A stretch of 64,000 bases of DNA. It comes from Dryococelus australis. Its lineage: Eukaryota > Arthropoda > Insecta > Phasmatodea > Phasmatidae. The DNA lies in the NCBI GenBank assembly GCA_029891345.1, contig CM057002.1, forward strand, positions 64,188,590 through 64,252,589, in the 5' to 3' direction. Below the pieces are notes generated by a model. It did not search any database. It had not been told where the DNA came from and worked only from the letters and a program-made list of their open reading frames with translations. The translations under genes were made by a program, and so were the position numbers. Shown here in pieces: positions 1 through 9,170 of the stretch. How positions within the stretch are numbered: position 1 is the first letter of the stretch; each line of letters begins with the position of its first letter.

Positions 1-500
1 CATATGCCTAAAGCACAAAACTAAAAGAAAAACAAAGAAAGAAGGAATCATTCTGCTCTTATTTCCAGAACTAACAACTCTTAGATGAATCCTCAGAGGG
101 GTTTTGACAATTAATAGAGCAGTTAAATCAAAAGGTAATAGAATGTAATTGATACCCTATGAAATTAGACAAGGATGAAAAAACTCCAAACATGGGAAAA
201 ATGCAGAAAGTCCCAAATAGTGTTCCAAAACGTGCATTAACAAAAACAAAGATTTTAACGTATTTGTAAATATTAACTGGATATTCGTGAATGTATGATT
301 GTTAATTTAGATTTGAAACCAAATGAAGGAACACATTCGGTACCATTAATTAAAAACATAAATGAATCATTGTATTAGGACAGTTTCGGCTATTCACATC
401 CTCCAATTAAAATACATAATTATTAAAAAAAACCACAATTAATGCAAAATTACGAAATGGATCAATTACCAAATACAATCAATTGTGGACATTTATGTTT
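1..500. other. AT-rich flank without recognisable gene
   Basis: No reading frame, tRNA or repeat motif is recognisable here. The stretch lies upstream of the first TATA box of the virus-like element and may include that element's terminal region. I could not find a matching inverted copy downstream. Confidence 0.4.
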
Positions 501-512
501 ACATTTTTTTAG

Positions 513-530
513 CTATAAAAAGGGTATATA
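513..530 (+). promoter_or_regulatory. TATA box of the first element gene
   Basis: The sequence CTATAAAAAGGGTATATA lies about 35-50 bp upstream of the first ATG (562) of the decayed small ORF. A similar CTATAAAAGG stands before the zinc-finger ORF at 3994, and TATATAAAAA stands before the ORF at 3096. The recurrence supports real core promoters. The transcription start cannot be placed. Confidence 0.5.
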
Positions 531-561
531 GGTAATTGTAATAGCAAAACTTATTAGTAAT

Positions 562-964
562 ATGTCAATTACGTTGATATTAAGTGGAAATTCATCGCAA
601 ATTGCGTGCGGAATATTTCCCTGTGTTAGAGTTAAATGGAGAATGGCAAATCAGTCTAATCGAATTCGTTACTTACAACAGCATACCAAACGTTGAAATG
701 CATAACCAACCATTTACGGCTAATGTTAGTGGAAAAACCCACAAGATAGTGGTACTGGTAGGATCATATGAGATTGAAGACCTTGAAACATTCATTGAAG
801 CGGCATTACCTGAAGATGTGCATTTCCGAATACGTGGAAATCCAAATACCTTAAGCAGTGCGATGTATGGTAACGTCGATATCGGTTACCCGGAAGACAA
901 TTCAATTGCAAATATGTTGGGTTATGAAGGCCGAGTAAATTCAGCTAATCAATTGCAGAAATAA
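562..964 (+). pseudogene. Small conserved protein of a virus-like element, frameshifted
   Basis: An ATG at 562 opens a short frame that reads ITLILSGNSS. After about base 598 the similarity continues in another frame, which stays open to the TAA at 962-964 and ends in about 120 residues containing YNSIPNVE and GSYEIEDL. The frame open at 584 begins with GTG just after a stop, so it lacks its own start. One small indel therefore probably separates the true N-terminus from the body. I recognise this protein type as one found beside capsid-like genes in virus-like elements of insect and cnidarian genomes. Its role is unproven, but a minor structural protein is likely. The next gene downstream is the capsid-like pseudogene. 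Confidence 0.45.
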
Positions 965-1154
965 TCAAGACAGGTTAATATATTGTCGGTAAATGTATGT
1001 CGTATAAATGTTAATATTGTAGGCTGTTCATATTTGAATGGAAAAGCAACAAATGCAATACATGAATTCACATTACAATCTTAATGGGTGTTGTGGACAA
1101 TATAAAATTCGGACGTAAAATAGGCTGTTCTTTCAAGTAAAATGGCATTCAGAA

Positions 1155-2430
1155 ATGTATTTCGATGAAAGGAAGTATAAAATACGAAAGCATCAACATA
1201 AAATGCTCACTTCAAATAAGTTAGCCATGAAGTTAACACAAGACAACACATTGTATTTAAAAGAATTAATATATACTGTAAATAGAAATGGAAGACGTAC
1301 TTTATGTTTAACAAACCAATCAGCTGTGAAAATGCAATCACCAATACGGAAATTATTTGTGTATGAACCATTCCGAGCAGGTCCATACACGTTTCCTTCG
1401 GAAATAAGTGTTTCAATACAAAATCACGATATTTACACATTACCATCGAAATCAAGTTTAAGATTTATAGGAACGATTAATAAGAAAGCCAATGCAAGTA
1501 ATCCAGCAACTAAAAATAGTAAGAATGGAATACTTAATTTAATCGACAGAATTGCATATCTGCTAAATGGTGTGGAAAACAATCAAACATGAGATGTTGG
1601 AAATACTTCCACGAGAAAGAACTATCTCTCAGGAACTGTAAACGATCTTTTTACAGTGCTAATGGCTGGGTGCAGCAAAACTAGTGATTACTCACTACAA
1701 ATAAATCCATGCGGAAAATACAAATTTTTTATAATTCTAAGTATGGTTTTGGGCTTTGCTGAAGACTACAAACATGTTATACTAAATGATAAACGAGAAT
1801 TAGTTATTCTATTCGGCAATACATTTTTGTATGCCATATATGATACAGCTAATAACAAGGACGTTGTAATATTTTAATTAAGCAGTGTAAAATGGTTGAT
1901 GCTGCATATTGAAATTAACACTCGTGAACATGTAAAGTTTTTAAAATTTATCGAATAAGGGAAGTATGTAGACATTGCATTCAGATAATGGGGTTTAGAG
2001 GTTTTTTCCAACTATACTGTTAGCTCAAAAAAATTGTATGGAGTGTGAAATCAAGTTTTTCGTCTGAAAAACCAATATATGTTGTTTGTTTTCAAACAAA
2101 TGGACAAAATAATTTGAAAGAAGATATATCAGTAATCGATAATTATGATATGAAAACATTAAACTGTATCCAAACAGTCAATCTTACTCCTATGTGGATT
2201 TAAATATCAACTTTGCTAATGGGGAATTCCTTATATCATATTATATGTATACAAAGTTCCAGGAAACACATTAAAGCAAAATTAGTTCACCAATCCCAGA
2301 ACCCGAAACTTTTAAAAGTAGAGGAGCATTATTTGTGTTTGATGTAAGCAAACCGGACGACAGAATTTCCAATGGCTTAATTGATTCACGAATTGAAATT
2401 ATTGCAAATACACAAGCTTAGGCTCTTATT
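1155..2430 (+). pseudogene. Decayed capsid-like protein of a Polinton-like/virus-like element
   Basis: The reading frame is open from 1155 to a TGA at 1590-1592, then again around 1656-1877. Beyond that, similarity continues through several stops and shifts to about 2430. The first open part contains EPFRAGPYTFPSEI, HDIYTLP and DRIAYLLNGVE. The second contains CGKYKFFIILSMVLGFAEDY. These blocks match, in my recollection, the double-jelly-roll capsid-like proteins carried by virus-like DNA elements in insect genomes. The true start may be near the methionine at about 1344, so the first 60 residues could be spurious. The stop at 1590 could be a decayed CGA. At least one stop, at 1875, is followed by more homologous sequence. 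The gene cannot make a full protein. The family assignment needs a profile search. Confidence 0.45.
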
Positions 2431-2588
2431 ATTCACAAGAGATTAGTGAGTTAGAATGTAAGAGATTAGCTGGTGAAATTAATGAATTGAGTCCGTAGAC
2501 TACGAATCACAGGTACGAGGAGATGTGCAACTTGCAAGAATTTCAGTCGGCAGATAAATTTATCATTAAAGAATGAGCAATTACTGAT

Positions 2589-2834
2589 ATGGAAGATCAT
2601 ACGACTGTATTCAGCTTCAAACCACCTTTCGACTGGAAATATCTAACTCCCAAATAAAAGAAAACTAATAGATGGATTACTAACCATCACCACTGTCTAA
2701 AATGGGAAAGTGGATGTATAGAGAATGAGAATATTGAAGATATTTACAAATATTACCTAAATAATTGTGAAATAAATGTAGGTGGAGTTGAGCAAAAACA
2801 CATTTTCGAAAGTGTGTGTATAATGGGAGAGTAA
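2589..2834 (+). pseudogene. Small conserved element ORF with one internal stop
   Basis: A frame from the ATG at 2589 to the TAA at 2832-2834 spans 82 codons and is interrupted only by a TAA at codon 23 (2655-2657). Before the stop it reads FKPPFDWKYLTPK. After it are an aromatic- and His-rich WITNHHHCLKWESG block and an acidic C-terminal half. The pattern looks like a protein that accompanies the capsid-like gene in related elements, but I cannot name a function. The weak remains between 2430 and 2580 may be the capsid C-terminus. Confidence 0.35.
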
Positions 2835-3050
2835 TAGATATTCAAAAATAATACAATTGGCACTTGTTCAAACAATTGCGTAAAATGTAAGGTTCTAATT
2901 CGACACTCTCCTCTGCAGAGGAAAACTCAAAATTAATGCTAACTAGGTCATTGATATCTGACGGGTGAAACAGAGTATGATTATTCTCCTCCCGAATAAC
3001 CTGTGGATATTATTCGAGTAATATGGCATTATTTAGGATGAGTGAAATTT

Positions 3051-3060
3051 TATATAAAAA
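3051..3060 (+). promoter_or_regulatory. TATA box upstream of the Cys-rich ORF
   Basis: TATATAAAAA lies 36-45 bp upstream of the ATG at 3096. Its spacing is similar to that of the first TATA box and its ATG (562) in this element. Confidence 0.4.
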
Positions 3061-3095
3061 GTATTTGATGGTATGTAATCTAATATTTCTTAAAG

Positions 3096-3642
3096 ATGGA
3101 TGACCAAGACAGCTTAATCACCTGTCCGTACATACAGAAATCGAAGTGTCAATTGAATATCTGCAAGTTATTAGCACATTGGAGCAAGCCATTTCGAATT
3201 TATTTTGGCAAGAAATAGTTTTATTATCTTTGTGACGTTCCTACTGTAAACATGTCTTCCTTCCACCAAACTGGTGTTTATGACCGTCACCCCTGGAAAC
3301 ACAAGTTTGAATTACTCTTGTTTATTTAAGGGAATAATACGTCATTTCGGAGAGATATGCGATGGGTGAAAATTTAATGATTTAATATCTTGTCCAGATC
3401 TGAAAAAAAAATGTCCTGTATACCATGTGTGTCCGAATACTAGTCTACCAGCGAGTATTGAAGAAGTGTATTTGCACTTTTATGAAACCTTTCCTGATTT
3501 ACCAGAATGTATAATATTACACGCACCCGTATATATGAAAATTTTTAACAACCAAACAGATGAAAATACTATAAATATTGCCAAAGATAAGATATTATGT
3601 AAAAAAAATGTGTTTGTAGTGATGAGAAAATGTATTCTGTAA
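3096..3642 (+). pseudogene. Broken Cys/His-rich ORF, possible CHHC-type zinc finger
   Basis: An ATG at 3096 starts a 40-codon frame (MDDQDSLITCPY...) that stops at 3216-3218. Cysteine-containing sequence continues in other frames. A second open stretch begins near 3380 and ends with TAA at 3640-3642. It contains ISCPDLKKKCPVYHVCP and then an amphipathic tail of about 70 residues. The LITCPY start resembles the first Cys of CHHC zinc fingers (Gtsf1/U11-48K type), but the spaced histidines are not all present, so the assignment is weak. The two stretches may be one broken gene or two. An AATAAA follows the final stop by 14 bp. I would not assign a function. Confidence 0.3.
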
Positions 3643-3655
3643 GCATATGTATCGA

Positions 3656-3661
3656 AATAAA
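3656..3661 (+). terminator. Poly(A) signal AATAAA
   Basis: AATAAA lies 14 bp after the TAA at 3640-3642. Its position fits a transcript end for the Cys-rich ORF. No GT-rich downstream element is obvious. Confidence 0.35.
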
Positions 3662-3993
3662 TAGTTTGAAACGATTTTTCTGTTTTAATGACTTTACGAA
3701 TGCATGAATTATAATATTACACTATTCTGACAATCAACTGTTACGTAAACTTTCTGCATTTAAAATTCAAATCTACATGTTTTTGCACATAAAGGATTGT
3801 GTCTGGGATAATTATTAAATAAACATTGATAATTTGAAAGTAATTTAATATATAATACTATTTAAACGTACATTCTGGGATTCAAACATCTTATTTTAAA
3901 AAATGTACATTTAACACCTTCTACAATTCAAATGTATTGTGTTTAAAACGAATAACGTAATCGAATTGCTTCCTGGAATTTGCCTATAACTAC

Positions 3994-4003
3994 CTATAAA
4001 AGG
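3994..4003 (+). promoter_or_regulatory. TATA box of the zinc-finger ORF
   Basis: CTATAAAAGG lies about 50 bp upstream of the ATG at 4053 and nearly matches the CTATAAAAAGG at 513. A TCATTATAATC stretch follows near the expected start of transcription. Confidence 0.5.
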
Positions 4004-4052
4004 TTTAGGCTTTGCAGTTTCATTATAATCTGTGAATAATACGGAAGAAATT

Positions 4053-4629
4053 ATGTCTTTACTCTGTCGCTTATGCGGTAAAGAATTTACAGTTCTGGTT
4101 AACTTACAATGACATGAAAGAAGTAGCTGTGGAATGAAATCTTTAAATATCAGTTTCAGCGTAAATTCTGCCAGAAATAATTTTATCAGAGTGATACTTT
4201 AAACAGACATAGTAAAACTTGCAACAATGGTTCCGCACCTCCGCAATCTGCTCCTCAGTTAGCTCCAAAATTGCTCCTCAATCTGCTCCACAATCGGCAC
4301 CACCTCCTAGGCCAAAACCACAGTTAGCTCTGCAGTTATTTCCAGCTCCACAGCTAACATTTCCAGCTCCACCCACTGCACTATCTCCAAATATTCGATA
4401 TGTTAATTCAAGGATGAATAGTAATTTTATTTCCAAGTCTCCAGGTTCAGTGAAAAGTTCATCATCCAATCTCGGAAATGAGATACTGGCTAGCGTGTTC
4501 GCCGGCAGGCTAACTGGCGCGGAGATATTCAACGATAGGCTTGACAGTGATGCAGACTTTTCTCATTTCTTCCAGAGGTGTAAAACCCCTTTATTAAGCT
4601 TAATAATGGCATCATCACGAACCTATTAG
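4053..4629 (+). pseudogene. Zinc-finger, proline-rich protein of the virus-like element, broken
   Basis: The ATG at 4053 starts MSLLCRLCGKEF, a C2H2-type finger. It is interrupted by a TGA just before its HERSSC part. A second finger follows in a shifted frame (FCQK, then LNRHSKTC), also with one stop. Immediately after comes a tandem APQ(S/L)-type proline/glutamine repeat. The frame changes once inside this repeat, near 4270, and stays open to 4629. The C-terminal 60 residues include NEILASVFAGRLTGAEIF and match nothing I know. Two N-terminal fingers plus a low-complexity linker suggest nucleic-acid binding. At least two stops and two shifts make the copy non-functional. Confidence 0.45.
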
Positions 4630-4928
4630 AATTAGTATAACAGTAACGTGTATGTAATCGAAATCCCTCATGGAAGAGGAAGACGTTACACAAACCTTTT
4701 ATTTTCAAAGTTATTCCCTCCCTCTTCCATTCATCCGATGTTGGTGAACTTTGTGACGATAACATAGTCCCTTACTTAATAACCAGACTTGAAGAATTTA
4801 GTGCTCGTGGAAGCGGGTGGACTTTTCAACTGATATAAAAAATGGATGCACGTGTGTGTCAATATCGGCCGTCTACCGCTGGTGGTAAATAATTCAAGTT
4901 TATTAGCGATTAGAAGGCTTGAAATCCT

Positions 4929-5020
4929 AGGCTGCTTCATTACTCGCCTCCCTTCGCCCTCATAGGATCTCAAGACCCCCGTTTTCGAGAGCCGTTAAAC
5001 TCTCTTCACTCACTCCGATG
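4929..5020 (+). repeat. SINE 3'-part fragment
   Basis: The segment carries GGATCTCAAGACC, then GAGAGCCG, then CTCTTCACTCACTC. This matches the 3' tails of the SINE copies at 25160-25208 and 47175-47236. The tRNA-like head is missing. The stretch between 4630 and 4928 holds nothing recognisable. Confidence 0.6.
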
Positions 5021-7398
5021 CACAGATAAATATTTTCTCTACAATATTTTAATACAATTAGAAATCCGTAAATATTTCCTGTTCCACGAAACCCAGAATA
5101 TGAGTAGAGCCTCTGAACTGCGAGCCTTGCCTCATGTCAGTACGATGTGTATGTCAAATTTCCTCCGCAAACTTTACACTTCTTGTATTTCAGTGCTTCA
5201 TTCAGTTGGATGGTGTGTCCCTGTGTGATATCATAGAATTCCTGTCCGTTTTTCCCCCGCAACACCACACTGAATACCATAATAAATTCAGCTCTGCTTA
5301 TGCAATACCGCTAATGGGGTAATTAAATGACATAGTAGCATCTACAAGTCAATTAAACTGCCAGCCGTATCAAGAGTGAACCAATCAACTGACAGATAGT
5401 GTCTTAAATTAACTAATCTGAAATTATAATAACCAGCATCTTCTCAATAACCCGCTGTGAATAACAACTACTCACAGATTTGAGATCAACGAGTTCGTCT
5501 TCCTGCAACATCAACCAAATGTTACCATCCTCATTCCCAGAAAAAAAATATTGAGTGATTTATCTGTATATAAATAAATATTTTTAAGAAGAATGCGATT
5601 TTTGTATATGTAAATAAATTTTTTGTTTGTTGGAAAAATGAAATATATTAAAAGTATATTTCAAAGTGAATGTGTGTTTCACTTATCTCCAAACTGTAGA
5701 TCTGGAAGTTTATAATAATATATCTTAGAGAAATGAGCGAGTTAATGTTTTCGCAAAATTACATTTTATTACTTTATCCACCAGGGTTGCAGCTTGGTTT
5801 GTGTGAATAACATTTATTTATTCGTGGGTGTGAACTTTTTTTTTGCATATAAAACGCGTATCAACATAACAAAACAAAAATTACCTGGTTAATTGATATA
5901 TTTCAGTGAGCGGAATTATTTGTATATTCAACTGAATACATATTTTTTCCTTTAGTCGGTTTAATGAGTGAGAGTCTGTTCCCAACAATTGGCGAATCAC
6001 TTTGTCGATGTGAATTCAGCTTGCGTGAATATAACCTACAAATAGTGAAATCGTCAATATTTAACACAGTAGAGTCTATGGAGATTCGCAAATGAGTTAA
6101 AGATATTGCGTCTTAAAAGAATAAAAGGCAAAATAAATAATTTACTTATAGTATACGAGTTTTAAACATAAATTTAAAATACATTTAATGGCTATTAACA
6201 AACACTGACAATTTTCACGGGAATGTTTAAAAAACATAGAAATATAATTTACTCAATATCTGCTTTTATTGTATAAATCAATTAAATTAGGGTTAATTCA
6301 GAAAGCAAATGTGTAACACTTGGCGTGAAGCCTATAAGATTCCTACAGCTGGGATGGGTTCATGACATGTATAAACTAAAGTATTGCGAGCAGCCCTTTT
6401 GTCCCAAGTGAGACAGGCATGTAGCTTGGAGACAGTTTGCCAGGGTCTTGCATTCCCTTTACAAAGGAGCAAGGTCGTCCCTCATCGGCTAGCGGTCTGT
6501 TACAGGATAGAAAGAAGACTGACAACATCGTGGCACCCTAAAGCGGGAACCCCTCCTGTTTATGAACTCGCAACGAAATTGTGCTTCGCCTAGTTGCTCC
6601 CTAACCCGCAGTGCTCGTCAGACGATATCATCATCTATCTGCTCGGGGTACACACCTCGCTCACATTTTTCATAGCACTATTTTTAGAAATATTTCCGTT
6701 TTTCGCGTATATAACCTTTGTAACATAAAATACGATAGGAGTTAGAATATTTTTACACTTGTTAATAAATTTCTCTATTTTTTCATAATCGTTGATTTAC
6801 GTTTGAATCCAGTTTCTCTAGTAGTGTTAATTACGGGAGTCAGTAAGATTTTATTTTCGATAGCTTATAGTGTAGAAATTTTTTTCCGTTATTTTAAAAT
6901 TTGCTTGCGTCTATTATTTCTTTTAAATAATCAGTATCTCATTTGACTACGATTCGAAAATGTGGATTTCCGAAGCTATTCTACGTGTGTAAGCTACGAG
7001 AATTTTTTTTTTTTTTTTTTTTCACACATTCTCTACGATACGTTTTCGATGGAGTTTTTGTTAAAATTATTTTTGATCGAAAACTCCATTTGTGTTAAGT
7101 AACTTTACATTGATTTCATCGCTTTTCTTCCATTAAGTTGCAGGGACTCAAATCTTTCCTAGATTTATTAATTTTTTCCCAAATCTATAAGAATTATTCA
7201 TCCACCTAGATCGTGATTTGGTAGTATTTTTACATTTTCTCACAATTATGTGCAATAACAAAATAGGGGGAGTTGTTAAAATATATTTTTTCGCAGAAAA
7301 CGTTCAAATACTTCAGCGTCTAAATGCGAGAATTTTTCAAACATCCCCGGTGTACAGAGGTTTGAAGGTTGTTGACTACCACCAGGTATGGCGAGTTA
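5021..7398. other. Unrecognised AT-rich stretch
   Basis: I see no supported gene. The segment 6370-6640 is richer in GC and carries a 69-residue frame with no recognised domain. A T-run lies at about 7003-7022. Short frames here are chance openings. Confidence 0.4.
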
Positions 7399-7452
7399 GG
7401 GGGTGGGGTGTGTGGGGTGGGTTGGTTGGGGTGGGTGGGTGGGTGGGTGGGT
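7399..7452 (+). repeat. G-rich tract, potential G-quadruplex
   Basis: The plus strand holds at least eight runs of three or more G. They end in GGGTGGGTGGGTGGGTGGG, with single-base loops. Such spacing is typical of stable parallel quadruplexes. No flanking gene gives it a clear role. Confidence 0.7.
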
Positions 7453-7559
7453 TGTTGAATTACTAGTCCTTTCACAGAACCGGAAAGTGCAGATTTTCGG
7501 GAGAATTAATTGGTAAAACGTAGTTTTTGCAAACAAATAGACGTTTTGAAAGAGTTCAA

Positions 7560-7930
7560 CTTGGTGTCTTGAGGGATGTTTTGCAGTTGGAGAGTCCCTG
7601 ATGAAGTAGTTGTTGGACAAAAGACGTGTTCTGGGCTGATGGTGAAGGGAGGGAGGTCTGGGGTGTATGTTCATGGATAGACAGCGAGGGTGTGTGATCT
7701 TGAATAGAGCATCCCTCTGGAAATGAACTCTGTGTTGGATGGGACGGGGACCGGGGCTGCGTGGAGTGGTCATTTCTCCGGAAACACGTTCTGGGCTGAC
7801 ATTGAAGGGCGGGGGGAGGGGTGCTTGGTCTTGTTTCGAGCTCGAGGGTGCGTGACCTTGGAAAAGAAGTCTTTTCGCGTAAAGTCATCATTTGGACAAG
7901 GGGTGGAGTTGAGCTTGGCCTTAAGTTGAA
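7560..7930. repeat. Imperfect tandem repeat, about 162-bp unit
   Basis: The block GTTCTGGGCTGA(T/C)...TGAAGGG...GAGGGTG(T/C)GTGA(T/C)CTTG occurs at about 7627 and again at about 7789. A partial unit precedes it. The region is G-rich on the plus strand. The overlapping minus-strand frames owe their proline/histidine-rich products to the repeat and look non-genic. Confidence 0.5.
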
Positions 7931-8819
7931 AGACGTATCTCCCCATTTTCCACAAGAAATCATCTCCCAAAATATTTCGGGTGAGTTTCCGAACAACCTA
8001 TATATTTTACAGAAATGCACGAATAATATTTCAGATGCACATTGAACTAAAACCGACTAAACTATAAAATATAGAAAATCAAAAAGTGGTAATTTTAAGA
8101 ATTGTTAATTTTATTTTGTAATTAATCCGCTCTAGTAAAAAAGCAAAGTTATCTGTAACGACACACGTTTTGAGATATCCTCGTAACACATATCAATACA
8201 AATTGAAAATGAAAAATTATTAAATCATGTATATAATTATAATATATACTTCTGTAATAAAACTTATTGTTCCTTTTAGCAACAAATTTTTCCAAAGGCA
8301 AAAAAGGAATCGAATTAAATTGTGAAATCTTAAATACAAAATTTAATGTGATTTTCGGATCAACAGTGCGCTGGAGAGAATGACTAGATGGAGGTTTTTC
8401 GGACATTCGCCATTGCGATGCAGATGTGTCGGTCATGGGAATACAAGACTGAAAACGACAAAAATGCTTAAATAAGGCAAGTGACCTATGGACATGACAG
8501 AATGCGACGTTTCGGGAACTTCTGTTTCCGTCTACAAGATTTTCTCTCCTCTTTCAAGAAAAATACCTTACGAAATCCACACAGGCGCTCAACCAATGAT
8601 GCAAGTCTATTATATTTGTCTTCAGTGGACAGTAGAATAAAAATCATCACAAAGGCTGACACACAACACAAAGCTGCACTCTGCATTCCATGTCTGAACT
8701 GGCATAATTACTCATAGAATGACTCATCGACTCAGCTAATTTTGTCACTTGCTTTTCGCGAGAAAATCATTAGAGCTAAGCACTATCTACTATCCAAGAC
8801 TACGGATACATGGTTACCA

Positions 8820-9165
8820 TATCGATATCTATGTGATATATCTTTCCCGTACATTATTGACTATCCATGTCAATTATAGTAAATAACGCAGATATCGGAA
8901 CCGATAATGACGTCGAAATAATCATTCATATTTATATAGCTGTATACATATTTATACTAGATATCATTAATAACGATCTCGAAAATATATAAACATTGAA
9001 ATATTTATATTATCTATGTATCCAATATTGCGTATATCGTCCATATTGTAATATTTCCATATGGCGAACCCTGGTTCCAATATCGTCAACACTCATATTA
9101 AAATATCGTCTCGCCATAAAATTGCAACATAGCTAATATCACATCATTACTATGTCGAAAATATT
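8820..9165. repeat. ATATCG-rich interspersed repeat
   Basis: The stretch is dense in ATATCG and its reverse complement, with variants such as GATATC and AATATCG. A similar patch lies at 35240-35515. No inverted ends or frames were found. It could be a degenerate satellite or an old repeat. Confidence 0.35.
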
Positions 9166-9170
9166 GTTTA

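Noticed and set aside
4278..4532. Minus-strand frame over the zinc-finger ORF
   Set aside because: It is the antisense of the proline-glutamine repeat and its extension. The plus strand has finger motifs and a TATA box.
7396..8020. Proline- and histidine-rich minus-strand proteins
   Set aside because: Their sequence comes from a G-rich tandem repeat. Frames overlap without domains or splice context.
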